Positions 45,879 to 55,931 of a stretch of 64,000 bases of DNA are shown piece after piece (positions within the stretch are counted from its first letter, which is position 1; each line of letters opens with the position of its first letter). The notes under the pieces are model-generated. The model searched no databases and was not told where the DNA came from. It saw only the letters and a list, made by a program, of their open reading frames with translations. This DNA is from Bacillus sp. REN3. GTDB lineage: Bacteria; Bacillota; Bacilli; Bacillales; Cytobacillaceae. Both the position numbers and the translations under genes were made by a program. The DNA lies in the NCBI RefSeq assembly GCF_017912555.1, contig NZ_JAERSD010000008.1:1-64000 (forward strand), written 5' to 3'.

Positions 45879-46586
45879 TCATTTTTGTTTGCGGCCGATG
45901 TGGACAGCAGCGACCCCGCCGCTGAATGGCTTGTATTCTACATTAGCAAAACCTGCATCGGAAAACATTTTGGCAAGTTCCTTCATGCCCGGAAATTCCT
46001 TGGCAGATTCCTGGAGCCATGAATATTCCTTATAACTCTTGGCGAACAGTTTGCCAAAGAGAGGCATGATGAATCGGAAATAAAAACGGTAAGCCTGTTT
46101 GAAACCAACCATGGTCGGCTGGGAGGTCTCTAGACAAACAGCCATTCCTCCAGGTTTTACAACACGATACATTTCACGGAGTACCTGGTTGTAATCCGGG
46201 ACATTCCGCAAGCCAAAACCGATTGTGACGAAATCAAAGGTATTATCTTCAAAAGGCAATTCCATTGCATTGCCATGGATCAGCTCGACTTTGCTAAGCC
46301 CGCGTTCCTTCAGTTTCTCTTCCCCGATTTTCAGCATATTCTTGCTGAAATCCAGGCCGATAACCTTTCCTTCGGGGCCAGCTGCTTCCGCCAAAGCGAT
46401 TGTCCAATCTGCAGTTCCGCAGCATACATCAAGGGCCGTAGCGCCTTTTTTGACATCCATTTTTTTCATAGTGTCGTTGCGCCACTTAATATGCTGCTGA
46501 AAGCTGATGACGGAATTCATCTGATCATAATTTTCGTATATTTTCTCGAAGACTCCATGAACTCGTTCTTCTTTCGATTGCTGCAT
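45879..46586 (-). CDS. menG: Demethylmenaquinone methyltransferase
   Basis: A 235-residue SAM-dependent enzyme (also called MenH or UbiE) that methylates demethylmenaquinone in the last step of menaquinone synthesis. Seen are [27 protein letters not shown], the SAM motif [15 protein letters not shown] and [28 protein letters not shown]. It is five bases from hepS, and hepT follows, grouping side-chain and head-group steps. Confidence 0.96.
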   Translation of the reverse strand: MQQSKEERVHGVFEKIYENYDQMNSVISFQQHIKWRNDTMKKMDVKKGATALDVCCGTADWTIALAEAAGPEGKVIGLDFSKNMLKIGEEKLKERGLSKVELIHGNAMELPFEDNTFDFVTIGFGLRNVPDYNQVLREMYRVVKPGGMAVCLETSQPTMVGFKQAYRFYFRFIMPLFGKLFAKSYKEYSWLQESAKEFPGMKELAKMFSDAGFANVEYKPFSGGVAAVHIGRKQK

Positions 46587-46591
46587 ATCTG

Positions 46592-47419
46592 TTACCCTTC
46601 CTCCGCGATTTTTTTAGACATCGACTGGTGCTGCCCTGCGATTGACTTAATACGATCGATCAGCAGGCTGTTCTTTCCCGGGAGCCTCTTCAAAGCTTTC
46701 TCTAACAAAGACATCGAAAACTCAATATACTTCGTGGTGATCGACAACAGGAATTTTTTCTGTTCCGGGGATAGGTCGCCAGCACTCGGTTCTAGTTTTG
46801 GCAGCGCAAGTTTCTTCAGGACATCAAACAAAAGGGAGCCTCCCGATTGGATGAATTTCTTCTGTTCCACGATCAGCCTTTTGACAAAAAGCCAATTGGC
46901 GGCGAAATCATGCCATTCCGTGGAATTGAAATGATCAGCTACTTTTCCAAACAAAGTCGATTCGATCAATTTGATGCTTTCCATCAATTTATCAATCGCT
47001 TCCGTTTCCTTTTGGTACACAGCGATTTTATGTTCATTGACTTCTTTTACACCGGCAGCCAGCTGCTTGATCATCCTGACATCATCGGTTTCCGCAAGAA
47101 GCTTATAATACAATCCGCTGAAATATATTCCCGCAAGCACTGTGAGCTGGCGTTTTTTCAAGCTGTCATCCGTTTCATCATTACGTGAATTCTCGACATG
47201 TTCATGGGTATCAAGGGCAATTTGCAGGAGCATGGTAGTGATGGTGTATGTCTCCATTTCATCTTGCTTCAAGCCAGACTGGTCTAACAGAGAAATTAGC
47301 AGCAATAGCCTATCGTCATCTATGACAGGAGCTTCTACATGCTCCAGCAGATAGGGATGTGAAAGTTTTTGAATCAGTAGTTCTCTGATGCCGATTAATT
47401 TCATTTCTAAGTCTTGCAA
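46592..47419 (-). CDS. hepS: Heptaprenyl diphosphate synthase component I
   Basis: A 275-residue regulatory subunit of the C35 synthase, without Asp-rich catalytic motifs. The segment [29 protein letters not shown] and the [20 protein letters not shown] helix are typical. I start it at TTG 47419 behind AAGGGTGA, because MQDL... matches the start of the B. subtilis protein. The longer frame to 47524 would run through the terminator stem upstream. Confidence 0.9.
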   Translation of the reverse strand: MQDLEMKLIGIRELLIQKLSHPYLLEHVEAPVIDDDRLLLLISLLDQSGLKQDEMETYTITTMLLQIALDTHEHVENSRNDETDDSLKKRQLTVLAGIYFSGLYYKLLAETDDVRMIKQLAAGVKEVNEHKIAVYQKETEAIDKLMESIKLIESTLFGKVADHFNSTEWHDFAANWLFVKRLIVEQKKFIQSGGSLLFDVLKKLALPKLEPSAGDLSPEQKKFLLSITTKYIEFSMSLLEKALKRLPGKNSLLIDRIKSIAGQHQSMSKKIAEEG

Positions 47420-47494
47420 ATAAATCACCCTTGTTCCCCTTATTTGTAGTGGATTACCGTGTGCAAAACATGTCGAATCAGATAAAGCAGACAT

Positions 47495-47549
47495 AAAAAA
47501 AGGGCCTTCACTGCTGATTTGCATTTTTACCGGACATCCAAGGCAGTGA
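47495..47549 (-). terminator. Probable terminator between mtrB and hepS
   Basis: The minus-strand arms TCACTGC and GCAGTGA enclose a loop of about 28 bases and are followed by AGGCCC and seven T. A TATAAT at 47557-47552 is adjacent, so a hepS promoter could overlap this structure. Confidence 0.55.
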
Positions 47550-47657
47550 CAATTATATCATAAATGCCCTTAACATGAACGTGTTATTGAAAATTAAAAG
47601 TCGTTCTGCCGATAAGAATCAAGGCAACTGTAACAAAAAAGTTGAATTTCATGACTT

Positions 47658-47891
47658 TTATTTTTTCTCGCTCTCTACTTCCCCGAAAGGAGTAGTGATT
47701 TTCGCGTGTCCCCTGATTTTGATTGCGGATGTATGCTCCGTGAATTGGGCGATCATCACTTCACCTTTGTCAAGCTTTTCTGAATGATGGAATCTAGTAT
47801 CTGTCCCTCTGGTAAGACCAATGACATTCACCCCATCATCGATTGCCTTGATCACAACATAATCAGTATTCGCATTGGATTTTTTATCCAT
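47658..47891 (-). CDS. mtrB: Tryptophan RNA-binding attenuation protein (TRAP)
   Basis: A 77-residue subunit of the 11-mer that binds tryptophan and then GAG/UAG repeats in trp leader RNA. The core [20 protein letters not shown] and [30 protein letters not shown] is nearly the B. subtilis sequence, including the Lys and Arg of the KKR RNA-binding set. ATG at 47891 after AAGGGGATG. It follows folE as in the mtrAB operon. No trp structural genes are within the window. Confidence 0.97.
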   Translation of the reverse strand: MDKKSNANTDYVVIKAIDDGVNVIGLTRGTDTRFHHSEKLDKGEVMIAQFTEHTSAIKIRGHAKITTPFGEVESEKK

Positions 47892-47942
47892 ACCCAGCAT
47901 CCCCTTTGCGGCAAGATTAAACGCTCGAGCTGACTAGCTGAA

Positions 47943-48509
47943 TCATCCTTTTATCAAAGAAAGGATTTCTGAACGGGCATTGACATCCTCAGCCAATGTA
48001 CCGCGTACTGCCGATGTCACAGTTTTGGAACCAGGTTTCTTTACTCCCCTCATCGTCATGCACATATGCTCTGCTTCAACAACAACCATCACACCGTGCG
48101 GGTCAAGCTTTTCCATGATTGAATTTGCGATTGTAGCGGTAATCCTTTCTTGAAGCTGCGGCCTTTTGGCAACAGCTTCAACAGCCCTTGCCAGCTTGCT
48201 TAATCCGGTAACTTTTCCTCCCCTTGGGATATAGGCTACATGTGCTTTTCCGAAAAACGGAACAAGATGATGTTCGCACATTGAATAAAATGGAATATCT
48301 TTGACCAGAACCAATTCCTCATGATCTTCGCCAAAAATCGTTTCAAAATACTGTTTTGGATCCTGATTCAATCCTGAAAAAACCTCTTCATACATTCTTG
48401 CTACACGCTTTGGAGTATCCAGCAGCCCTTCCCGATTCGGATCTTCACCGACTGCTTCCAATATTAAACGCACCGCCTCTTCGATTTGGGCACGATTGAC
48501 ATTCGCCAT
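47943..48509 (-). CDS. folE: GTP cyclohydrolase I FolE
   Basis: A 188-residue enzyme (MtrA) opening the folate pathway by making dihydroneopterin triphosphate from GTP. Zinc and catalytic residues are seen in [22 protein letters not shown] and [38 protein letters not shown] is also characteristic. It is cotranscribed with mtrB 51 bases downstream. Confidence 0.97.
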   Translation of the reverse strand: MANVNRAQIEEAVRLILEAVGEDPNREGLLDTPKRVARMYEEVFSGLNQDPKQYFETIFGEDHEELVLVKDIPFYSMCEHHLVPFFGKAHVAYIPRGGKVTGLSKLARAVEAVAKRPQLQERITATIANSIMEKLDPHGVMVVVEAEHMCMTMRGVKKPGSKTVTSAVRGTLAEDVNARSEILSLIKG

Positions 48510-48635
48510 CTTCTTTTCCTCCTAAAAATCCATCTAAATCTTTATAATCAGATTTAAACATCATACTATTTGATTATAATATTTTCATCTTAGCATATCC
48601 ATTTCCATGCAAGCAAAAGGTTTTGATTGCAGAAT

Positions 48636-48946
48636 GTGCTCAAAAAGTCTGTAAACAGGCACCCACGCCCGTTTTGCTTCATGCCCATTGCATGCTTAGG
48701 GCCAATGCTGGATTGATTGCATTGCTGTCAACTGGATCTATCGCTTTTATTAGATAATGGTGAAGCGAATGGAAACCTGCCGGCACTCGAGCCCTGAAGC
48801 AGGCTGCGACTTTCCCGATACTTTCATACTGGGACTTCGTTGAGGTTTTCCTTGATGAAAATTTCCTATTTAAAAATGAAAAATGCAGAACCCCTTACTG
48901 TCTGGTGGAGTTCTGCATTTTATTAGATAGACTTTTTCAACAGCCC
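48636..48946. repeat. Candidate decayed insertion element with inverted ends
   Basis: The left end TGTGCTCAAAAAGTC (near 48636-48649) and the right end GACTTTTTCAACAGCCC (48930-48946) are imperfect inverted repeats. GGGCTGTTGAAAAAGTC is an end often seen at Bacillus insertion-sequence relics. The inside has no frame and contains the hairpin at 48882-48919. No target duplication could be established. Confidence 0.3.
48882..48919 (-). terminator. Terminator below hbs
   Basis: A ten-pair stem (AATGCAGAAC / GTTCTGCATT) with an 18-base loop is followed on the minus strand by TTTCATTTTT. It lies about 80 bases below the hbs stop. Confidence 0.65.
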
Positions 48947-48998
48947 TAATCCTCTAGGGTCTTTTTACTCAAGCATACGCTCATTGCGTCGTATGTAA

Positions 48999-49271
48999 TT
49001 ATTTCACTGCATCCTTAAGCGCTTTGCCAGGTTTGAAAGCAGGCACTTTGCTTGCAGAGATTTCGATTTCATCGCCAGTTTGTGGGTTGCGACCTTTACG
49101 GGCTGCACGCTCACGAACTTCGAAGTTACCAAAACCGATCAACTGCACCTTTTCACCATCTTTTAATGCATTCAAGATAGATTCAAAAACCGCGTCAACC
49201 GCTTTAGTTGCATCTTTCTTGGAAAGCTCGCTAGCTTCCGCTACCGCATTGATAAGTTCTGTTTTGTTCAT
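48999..49271 (-). CDS. hbs: DNA-binding protein HU
   Basis: A 90-residue nucleoid protein (HBsu). [32 protein letters not shown] is the dimer domain and [26 protein letters not shown] the beta arm with the Pro that intercalates in DNA. ATG at 49271 after GGGAGGAGGTG, a very strong site as expected of an abundant protein. It stands alone between spoIVA and folE. Confidence 0.98.
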   Translation of the reverse strand: MNKTELINAVAEASELSKKDATKAVDAVFESILNALKDGEKVQLIGFGNFEVRERAARKGRNPQTGDEIEISASKVPAFKPGKALKDAVK

Positions 49272-49301
49272 GCCATTCACCTCCTCCCAAAGAGATCGCA
49301 T

Positions 49302-49985
49302 TGCTCAGAAATAAAGCTTGATTACTACATTTCTAAACAAAATAGATGAATTCTATACGTTGTTCCGGGATTTTCTTTCCGACCTTCCCAAAAAAAGGTG
49401 GAATATTATCCCAAATCCCCTGAAACCTTTGTTGCATAAGGGCTGAAGGGCTACAACGCTAATTCTGTTAAAAGATTATCACAATGTATTCCTCTTATCA
49501 AGATAATTTCAAGAAATAATGGGAATCTTTTCTTATTTGAAACACAATTGTAATATCTTGTCCTCATGTTCACGGTTATTTCTTACCCTGAATGAAAATT
49601 TTAAAACATCTTTGTTTATAGGAGAGCTGAATTTAACGGATTATTTCAGCTCCAGCCACTCACTTTCGGAGAAAGTGCGCTCGGCTCCAATCAAGAAGTT
49701 TAAGAAATAAACACCTGGCCTTAAAATTCCCTTGTTTAAAAGCAAAGGTTATTAGCTGCTTAGCCTATTTCCATTCTCAGGACTCTCCTCCTTTCCAGGA
49801 TACCGACACCAAGCTTTGTTCCATGGCAAACTGAAAGCATTCAGGATATTTCTCTTCCAGTCATCATCCGCATTCCGCAGGCTTAATGGACAGCGCGCCA
49901 GCAAAGCTGCCTGGAAAGGACAGCAAAAGGCTTCGATCGAGAATCCTTTTGGCCTGTATTTAGTTCAAGGGAGCAATTCTTATAA
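49302..49985. other. Long intergenic region upstream of hbs
   Basis: About 680 bases between hbs and the spoIVA terminator. It must contain the hbs promoters; TTGATA ... GATAAT (about 49479-49502) with a 15-base spacer and GATAAT near 49405 are candidates of low quality. Frames here (for example 49519-49710, plus) lack a ribosome binding site. Confidence 0.4.
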
Positions 49986-50010
49986 ACAAAAAAGACTCCG
50001 ATAAGGAGTC
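49986..50010 (-). terminator. Terminator of spoIVA
   Basis: The minus-strand stem GACTCC-TTATC-GGAGTC is followed by TTTTTTG and begins four bases below the spoIVA stop. Confidence 0.9.
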
Positions 50011-50013
50011 CCG

Positions 50014-51492
50014 TCACAGGATGATGGCAATCAAGCCGCCAGAGCCTTCATTAATGATTCTTTCTAGTGTTTCTTTCAATTTGTAGCGGGCATTTTCAGG
50101 CATCAAGCCAAGCTTTGCGGAAATGCCTTCACGTACTATTGAGCTAAGGCTCCTGCCAAAAATATCAGAATTCCAGATTGAAAGCGGGTCATCTTCAAAA
50201 TCCTGCATCAAATAACGGACTAGCTCTTCACTTTGCTTCTCTGTACCAATGATTGGCGAGAACTCAGATTCTACATCCACTTTGATCATGTGGATCGATG
50301 GCGCAACTGCTCTCAGCCTTACCCCGAAGCGGGAACCCTGACGGATGATTTCCGGTTCTTCAAGGCTCATGTCAGAAAGTGACGGAGAGGCAATCCCGTA
50401 TCCCGTTTGTTTTACCATCTTCAACGCGTCAGAGATTTGGTCGAACTCTGCCTTTGCGTACGCGAATTCTTGCATCAATTCCAGCAGATGGTCCTTTCCC
50501 CTAATTTCGACGCCTACTATTTCCTGCAAGATTTCATCGTAAAGGTGATCCGGAGCATACAAATCGATTTCTGCCACACCCTGGCCCATTTCGATTCCTG
50601 CCAGCCCGGCACGGTCTATGAATTCGAAATCGCTGAATTGATTGACTACCCGGTCAACATCCCTTAGCCTTTTGATATCTTTCACTGTTTCTTTCACAGC
50701 TTCCTGGTAGCTTTCACGCAACCAGTGATTTTCACGAAGTACCATCACCCAGCTAGGCAGATTGACATTCACTTCAAGAACCGGGAATTCATACAGCGCT
50801 TCCCGCATTACATTGAGGACATCCGATTCCCTCATGCTTTCAACGCTCATTGCCAACACAGGAATATCATATTTATCGGCCAGCTGCGAACGCAATGTTT
50901 CTGTATTTGGGTGATATGGCTGCGCGCTGTTGATCACGATAATAAAGGGCTTTCCAACTTCCTTTAGCTCCTCGATCACTCTTTCCTCGGCCAGGATATA
51001 ATCCTGCCTGGGAATTTCCCCTATTGTGCCATCAGTTGTGATCACTACACCAAGCGTGGAATGTTCCTGGATCACCTTCCTCGTTCCAATTTCTGCTGCC
51101 TCGTGGAAGGGAATGGGCTCTTCGTACCAAGGTGTATTGATCATCCTTGGTCCATTTTCATCCTCATATCCCTTCGCGCCAGGAACGGTGTAGCCAACGC
51201 AGTCCACCAGCCTGATATTGACATCAAGTCCTTCATCCACATGGACGGATGCTGCCTGGTTCGGTACAAACTTAGGCTCTGTCGTCATGATGGTTTTACC
51301 AGCTGCGCTTTGCGGCAGTTCATCAAGTGCCCTTGCCCGCTCTGCTTCGTTATTGATATTTGGTAAAACGACCAGCTCCATGAATTTTTTAATGAACGTT
51401 GATTTTCCGGTGCGCACTGCACCTACAACCCCCAGGTAAATATCGCCGCCAGTCCTTTCAGCGATATCCTTGAAAATATCTACCTTTTCCAA
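50014..51492 (-). CDS. spoIVA: Stage IV sporulation protein A (coat morphogenetic ATPase)
   Basis: A 492-residue ATPase that polymerises on the forespore surface and forms the base of the coat. The N-terminal TRAFAC-type domain has Walker A GAVRTGKST near residue 24 and a switch-like DCVGYTVPGA. The tail ends SGGLIAIIL, the segment that contacts the membrane anchor SpoVM in B. subtilis. It starts at TTG 51492 after GGGAGGGGAT, as in B. subtilis, so the non-ATG start is conserved. Confidence 0.98.
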   Translation of the reverse strand: MEKVDIFKDIAERTGGDIYLGVVGAVRTGKSTFIKKFMELVVLPNINNEAERARALDELPQSAAGKTIMTTEPKFVPNQAASVHVDEGLDVNIRLVDCVGYTVPGAKGYEDENGPRMINTPWYEEPIPFHEAAEIGTRKVIQEHSTLGVVITTDGTIGEIPRQDYILAEERVIEELKEVGKPFIIVINSAQPYHPNTETLRSQLADKYDIPVLAMSVESMRESDVLNVMREALYEFPVLEVNVNLPSWVMVLRENHWLRESYQEAVKETVKDIKRLRDVDRVVNQFSDFEFIDRAGLAGIEMGQGVAEIDLYAPDHLYDEILQEIVGVEIRGKDHLLELMQEFAYAKAEFDQISDALKMVKQTGYGIASPSLSDMSLEEPEIIRQGSRFGVRLRAVAPSIHMIKVDVESEFSPIIGTEKQSEELVRYLMQDFEDDPLSIWNSDIFGRSLSSIVREGISAKLGLMPENARYKLKETLERIINEGSGGLIAIIL

Positions 51493-51560
51493 AAGATCCC
51501 CTCCCGATCATAGAGTTAGTGGGAATAATATCATCCAAATTAGTAATCTGGGACAGTATA

Positions 51561-51590
51561 TATTTATGATGTTGTCCTATCACGATATGA
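51561..51590 (-). promoter_or_regulatory. Sigma-E-type promoter of spoIVA
   Basis: On the minus strand TCATATC (51590-51584) fits the sigma-E -35 pattern at six of seven places. After 15 bases CATAAATA (51568-51561) fits the CATA... -10 pattern. The start would be near 51554, about 60 bases before the TTG. spoIVA is sigma-E dependent in B. subtilis. Confidence 0.55.
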
Positions 51591-51611
51591 CATTTATTTA
51601 TTTATTTTTTT

Positions 51612-51764
51612 GGCTCTGTTAAACTCGGGTGTGATTTCCACTCCAGGGACATGCTTTCCGCGGGGCGCCGGTGGGGTCTCCACCTTGTCCCTGCATCCTG
51701 CAGGAGTCAGTCCCTTCCGTTCCAATCAACTCTTTTAAAAACAACATTCAGCTTTAACACAGCC
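51612..51764 (+). repeat. MITE-like Bacillus intergenic repeat with terminal inverted repeats
   Basis: The ends GGCTCTGTTAAAC (51612-51624) and CTTTAACACAGCC (51752-51764) are inverted repeats with two mismatches. Inside are CTTTCCGCGGGGCGCCGGTG, GGGTCTCCACCTTGTCCC and CTGCAGGAGTCAGTCCCTTC, the blocks of an intergenic repeat I know in many Bacillus genomes. No transposase is coded. The 153-base size fits a complete, somewhat diverged copy. Confidence 0.75.
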
Positions 51765-52068
51765 ATTTTTTATTGTTGGAAATCATTTTAAATATTACGG
51801 TTGGAACCACTCCCGTTCCATTATGGACATCTTGCGCTGCTAAACACCTATTGATTCTTCCTCAAGAAGCTGTCAACAATACATTTAGATAAGTCTGTTT
51901 TTAACCCCCTTCATTTTTTTAAAAACATGATTGTTTTCCTTTATGGGAACAATCGAATTTTGTTTTGGGACAGGGCTGGGGCTATACTTCCATGCTGACT
52001 CCCGGCTTTTCAGTTCCAACCTGCATTCCCAGGAAAATCAATTTGGTGCATAAACCCCGCCAAAGACA
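51765..52068. other. Intergenic, about 300 bases, nothing recognised
   Basis: AT-rich sequence between the repeat and the yphF terminator. I see no frame with a ribosome binding site and no structured element. Confidence 0.4.
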
Positions 52069-52110
52069 AAAAAAGCCCTTCTACTACAATATATTTTGCA
52101 GCGGAAGGGT
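52068..52110 (-). terminator. Terminator of yphF
   Basis: The minus-strand stem AACCCTTC / GAAGGGCTT with an AT-rich loop is followed by seven T, five bases below the yphF stop. Confidence 0.85.
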
Positions 52111-52115
52111 TATGA

Positions 52116-52826
52116 CTATTTTGCCAAAAAGATTGGTTCACCGGTCTTCATGTCAATAGTATACGGCAAAGAGTAAGCCGGGACGAACATTGAATCATCC
52201 AGAAGGAGATAGCGGATATCTTCTCCTTCTTTGATCTCCTGTTTCGAAGATTTGATTGTTTTGAATAAGTCACTTCTATAATCGATGTATATTTCAGCAT
52301 CGGTCGAAATAATGAAGTGCAGGTTATCACCTGTAAAAGGACTGACAGCCACAGGTTCCTCTTTATACCCTATTTTCTTGAAGTCCAATGTGTACAAATT
52401 ATCGGCGATCTTTTTTTTGAATGGCGGATAACCGCTTGCTTTGATCCGCTGCTTGATTTCCCGGATCGTTTCTGCCATCCTCAGGTCCAGCAGCTTGACA
52501 GTGGGCTTTGTTTCCACATCCACTAAGACGTATTGATAGATTCCCCCATTTTCGTATGAATTTCCAGGCGGTTCTGCAAGGTACTCAGGAACGATTTTCG
52601 GGAAGTCTATTGGATATTTTTGATAGATCGGTGTTTCGGCGTCTTTCGTCTTAATGGGCAAAATCCCGCCATTGGCAGCCTGGAACTGGTTCACCGCAGA
52701 TTGGACACTTTCTACCTGGTCTTTATATGGAACCTGATTCTGAACAAGGTTTTCTTCTGGATACATACAGCCAGTCAATATGAATGATGCAAGAATGAAA
52801 GGCAGATAAATACGTATTTTTCTCAT
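52116..52826 (-). CDS. yphF: YphF family lipoprotein
   Basis: A 236-residue lipoprotein with signal peptide MRKIRIYLPFILASFILTGC; Cys20 follows the lipobox LTG. The mature part has no cysteine and includes YKDQVESVQSAVNQFQAANGGILPIKTK. The function is unknown. ATG at 52826 after AAAGGGTTGGGG. It is 25 bases after yphE and probably cotranscribed with it. Confidence 0.87.
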   Translation of the reverse strand: MRKIRIYLPFILASFILTGCMYPEENLVQNQVPYKDQVESVQSAVNQFQAANGGILPIKTKDAETPIYQKYPIDFPKIVPEYLAEPPGNSYENGGIYQYVLVDVETKPTVKLLDLRMAETIREIKQRIKASGYPPFKKKIADNLYTLDFKKIGYKEEPVAVSPFTGDNLHFIISTDAEIYIDYRSDLFKTIKSSKQEIKEGEDIRYLLLDDSMFVPAYSLPYTIDMKTGEPIFLAK

Positions 52827-52850
52827 GAACCCCAACCCTTTGATTTATTT

Positions 52851-53051
52851 TTATTCATTTGTAGGGCCGCTGAAAACGACAAAAAAGATTATCAGGCCAG
52901 CGATGATCATCAATACATACGCGATGATGGCAGTAAGGACCTTCAAAAAGCCTTTTAGCTTGAAACGGCTAAAATAGATAGCAACAAGCGACAGCATCAT
53001 CGAGCCCATTGCAGCAAAAGAAATGTACATTTTAAGCAGTGCAGGTGACAA
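52851..53051 (-). CDS. yphE: Small membrane protein YphE (DUF2768)
   Basis: A 66-residue protein with two membrane helices (KMYISFAAMGSMMLSLVAIYF and LTAIIAYVLMIIAGLIIFFVVF) joined by a basic turn (SRFKLKGF). The TTG at 53051 (MSPALLKMY) lies behind GGGGGAGGGG; a start 31 codons earlier would cross the gpsA terminator region and has no ribosome binding site. The family has no known function. It sits between gpsA and yphF as in B. subtilis. Confidence 0.88.
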   Translation of the reverse strand: MSPALLKMYISFAAMGSMMLSLVAIYFSRFKLKGFLKVLTAIIAYVLMIIAGLIIFFVVFSGPTNE

Positions 53052-53142
53052 AGTAACCCCTCCCCCTTTTCCGAGATGTATTATAACACATGCTCCAACC
53101 AAGTTAACAAAAAGAATCTTCGGTATGTACAAGTTCAGGCAC

Positions 53143-53183
53143 AAAAAAACTGAAGTAAAGAAGGGGCGGCAACTTTACTTCAG
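53143..53183 (-). terminator. Terminator of der-gpsA
   Basis: A perfect eleven-pair stem (CTGAAGTAAAG / CTTTACTTCAG) is followed by TTTTTTT on the minus strand, 130 bases below the gpsA stop. Confidence 0.9.
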
Positions 53184-53312
53184 CCCAAAAACGACTAAAT
53201 ACCCTTTGACCCAGTTCAAACCACTAGTTTGCTTCGATGCATTTTATGCAGCCGGAAGGAAAAGCGCATCCTCGAATGCCTATATAAATCAGGATTCTTT
53301 TTGGAATTTTTC

Positions 53313-54362
53313 TTAATCGGCGCGATCTTCAAGGATATTCGTCAAATCCTCCATCTCATGCTTTTTCTGCCGGGTCATCAAATCGTCCACAGCATCCTTT
53401 GGATTGACCCCATTGAAGAGGATATCATAGAGCGCATCCGTAATTGGCATCTTCACTTCGAACTCCCGGGCAAGCTGGTAGGCTGCCTTTGTCGTCCTGA
53501 CGCCTTCAACGACCATTCCCATATTTTCAAGGACCTCTTCCAGGTTATGCCCTCTCCCAAGCAAATTTCCTGCTCTCCAGTTCCTTGAATGCACACTTGT
53601 GCAAGTGACAATCAAATCTCCAATTCCTGTAAGGCCGGAGAATGTCAATGGGCTTGCCCCCATCTTGACCCCCAGGCGGGCGATTTCCGCTAGCCCTCTC
53701 GTTATCAGGGCTGATTTGGCATTGTCGCCATATCCCAGGCCGTCGGATATACCTGCAGCCAAAGCAATGATATTCTTCAATGCTCCGCCAATCTCCACGC
53801 CAATTAAATCAGCATTAGTATAGACCCTGAAATGATTATTGATAAAAAGATCCTGGATTTTTTCAGCGTATTCCATGTTCTTCGATGATACTGTAACCGT
53901 CGTCGGATGGCGGAGGCTGACCTCTTCGGCATGGCTTGGGCCGGAAAGGACGACAATCCCCTGGAGCATCTCTGGGGAAGCCTCCTCTTCAATCATTTCT
54001 GAAATCCTCATGAGCGTATCAGGTTCGATCCCTTTGCTCACATGGACGATGAGCAGCGGTTGCATATAGACTTCTGCCATTTTCCCGAGCACTTCCCGAA
54101 TGGCTTTGGTCGGCACTGCCAAAATAACCGTCTCGATTCCTTCCAAGGCCTCTTTGAGGGAGGAATAGCCAATAATGCCCGAGGGTAATTCGATTTCCGG
54201 CAAATATTTTTTATTTGTATGGAATTGATTGATTTCGTCTATTTGGACAGGATTGTGTCCCCATAGGCGAACTTCATGGCCATTGTCTGCCAGGACCATG
54301 GCTAAGGCCGTTCCCCAGCTTCCGGCACCGAGAACAGCTACTTTTTCTCTCTTCCGTTCCAT
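53313..54362 (-). CDS. gpsA: Glycerol-3-phosphate dehydrogenase [NAD(P)+]
   Basis: A 349-residue enzyme that makes sn-glycerol 3-phosphate from dihydroxyacetone phosphate for phospholipids. The dinucleotide motif is [16 protein letters not shown]. The catalytic lysine is in [23 protein letters not shown], and [15 protein letters not shown] follows. It is 20 bases after der, and together they form the der-gpsA unit. Confidence 0.97.
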   Translation of the reverse strand: MERKREKVAVLGAGSWGTALAMVLADNGHEVRLWGHNPVQIDEINQFHTNKKYLPEIELPSGIIGYSSLKEALEGIETVILAVPTKAIREVLGKMAEVYMQPLLIVHVSKGIEPDTLMRISEMIEEEASPEMLQGIVVLSGPSHAEEVSLRHPTTVTVSSKNMEYAEKIQDLFINNHFRVYTNADLIGVEIGGALKNIIALAAGISDGLGYGDNAKSALITRGLAEIARLGVKMGASPLTFSGLTGIGDLIVTCTSVHSRNWRAGNLLGRGHNLEEVLENMGMVVEGVRTTKAAYQLAREFEVKMPITDALYDILFNGVNPKDAVDDLMTRQKKHEMEDLTNILEDRAD

Positions 54363-54381
54363 TCAAACCACTACCTTTACA

Positions 54382-55692
54382 TTATTTTCTTTCCCTGGCG
54401 AATATCTTGATTGGCGTTCCTGTGAAATCAAAAGCATCCCGGATCCTGTTCTCAAGGAACCGTTCATAAGAAAAATGCAATAGCTCAGGTTCATTGACGA
54501 AAATGACGAATGTCGGCGGCTTCACAGATACTTGGGTTGCATAAAAGATCTTCAGCCTCCTCCCTTTATCGGTAGGCGTAGGATTCATTGCAACTGCATC
54601 CATGATTACCTCGTTCAGTATATTTGTCTGCACCCTCATCGAATGGTTCTCACTTGCCATATTGATCATCGGCATCAGCGTATGGATGCGTTTTTTCGTC
54701 TTGGCTGACAAAAAGACAATCGGCGCATAGCTCAGGAACTGGAAATGGCTCCTTATCTTTTCTTCGAATTCCTTCATTGTCTTTTCATCTTTATCGATTG
54801 CGTCCCATTTATTTACGACAATGATGACCGCCCTGCCAGCTTCTTCAGCATAGCCGGCAATATGCTTATCCTGTTCAATGATACCTTCTTCGGCGTTGAT
54901 GACAACAAGTACGACATCTGAACGTTCGATTGCTCTCAATGCCCGTAGTACACTGTATTTTTCAGTCGTCTCGTAAACCTTTCCTTTTTTTCTCATCCCT
55001 GCCGTGTCAATGATGATATATTTTTGTCCATCATACGTTACCTCGGAGTCGATCGCATCCCTGGTCGTGCCGGCAATATCACTGACAATCACCCGCTGTT
55101 CCCCGAGAATGGCATTCACAAGTGAGGACTTTCCAACATTCGGGCGGCCAATCAATGAAAATTTTATTGCATCCTTGTCATACTCACCGTCAGCTGCCTT
55201 TGGGAAATGCTTTGCCGCCTCGTCAAGCAAGTCTCCCAGCCCCAATCCATGGGAACCAGAAATCGGCATTGGTTCACCGAAGCCTAAAGCATAAAAATCA
55301 TAAATAAAATCTTTCATATCTGGATTGTCAATCTTGTTGACAGCCAGGACTACAGGCTTGTTCGAACGATAGAGGATTTTCGCAACCTCCTCATCGGCAG
55401 CTGTCACACCCTCGCGGCCATTCACGAGGAAAATGATCACATCGGCCTCATCAATCGCAATTTCAGCCTGCTGCCGGATTTGATCTAGAAACGGCTCGTC
55501 CCCTAAATCAATTCCACCTGTATCAATAATATTGAATTCATGTGTCAGCCATTCAGCTGAGCTGTATATCCGATCCCTTGTAACTCCAGGAACATCTTCT
55601 ACGATCGAAATACGTTCACCAACGATGCGATTAAATATCGTAGATTTGCCGACATTCGGACGCCCTACGATGGCAACCACTGGTTTCGTCAT
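54382..55692 (-). CDS. der: Ribosome biogenesis GTPase Der
   Basis: A 436-residue protein with two tandem Era-like GTPase domains and a C-terminal KH-like domain, essential for 50S subunit assembly. Walker motifs [11 protein letters not shown] (near residue 10) and [11 protein letters not shown] (near 182) are seen, with NKID and NKWD for specificity. ATG at 55692 behind GGAAAGGGTG. It is the start of the der-gpsA unit. Confidence 0.98.
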   Translation of the reverse strand: MTKPVVAIVGRPNVGKSTIFNRIVGERISIVEDVPGVTRDRIYSSAEWLTHEFNIIDTGGIDLGDEPFLDQIRQQAEIAIDEADVIIFLVNGREGVTAADEEVAKILYRSNKPVVLAVNKIDNPDMKDFIYDFYALGFGEPMPISGSHGLGLGDLLDEAAKHFPKAADGEYDKDAIKFSLIGRPNVGKSSLVNAILGEQRVIVSDIAGTTRDAIDSEVTYDGQKYIIIDTAGMRKKGKVYETTEKYSVLRALRAIERSDVVLVVINAEEGIIEQDKHIAGYAEEAGRAVIIVVNKWDAIDKDEKTMKEFEEKIRSHFQFLSYAPIVFLSAKTKKRIHTLMPMINMASENHSMRVQTNILNEVIMDAVAMNPTPTDKGRRLKIFYATQVSVKPPTFVIFVNEPELLHFSYERFLENRIRDAFDFTGTPIKIFARERK

Positions 55693-55850
55693 GAACATCA
55701 CCCTTTCCATTTCTATAATGCTGGCCACAGCCCCCGGCCCTAAGAAAAATCTTCTATTTCATTTTAAAATAAAATCTGTTAAATGGCATATTAAATAACG
55801 GCTGTCCCACTTTCATAAGAGCCGCAATGCACAAAAGAGAGGCTTATAAA

Positions 55851-55876
55851 ATAAACCCTTCTCTTGACAGAAGGGT
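55851..55876 (-). terminator. Terminator below the YIEGIA gene pair
   Basis: The minus-strand stem ACCCTTCTGT / GAGAAGGGT is followed by TTATTTTAT. It closes the yphA-yphB-ypzH unit. Confidence 0.7.
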
Positions 55877-55931
55877 CTGGCTTAATAAGTTTATCAAACA
55901 TCACAGTACCCAGGCAATGAAAACATTCAGG

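Noticed and set aside
49519-49710. A 63-codon plus-strand frame upstream of hbs
   Set aside because: No ribosome binding site, Ser- and Phe-rich composition typical of AT-rich non-coding sequence.
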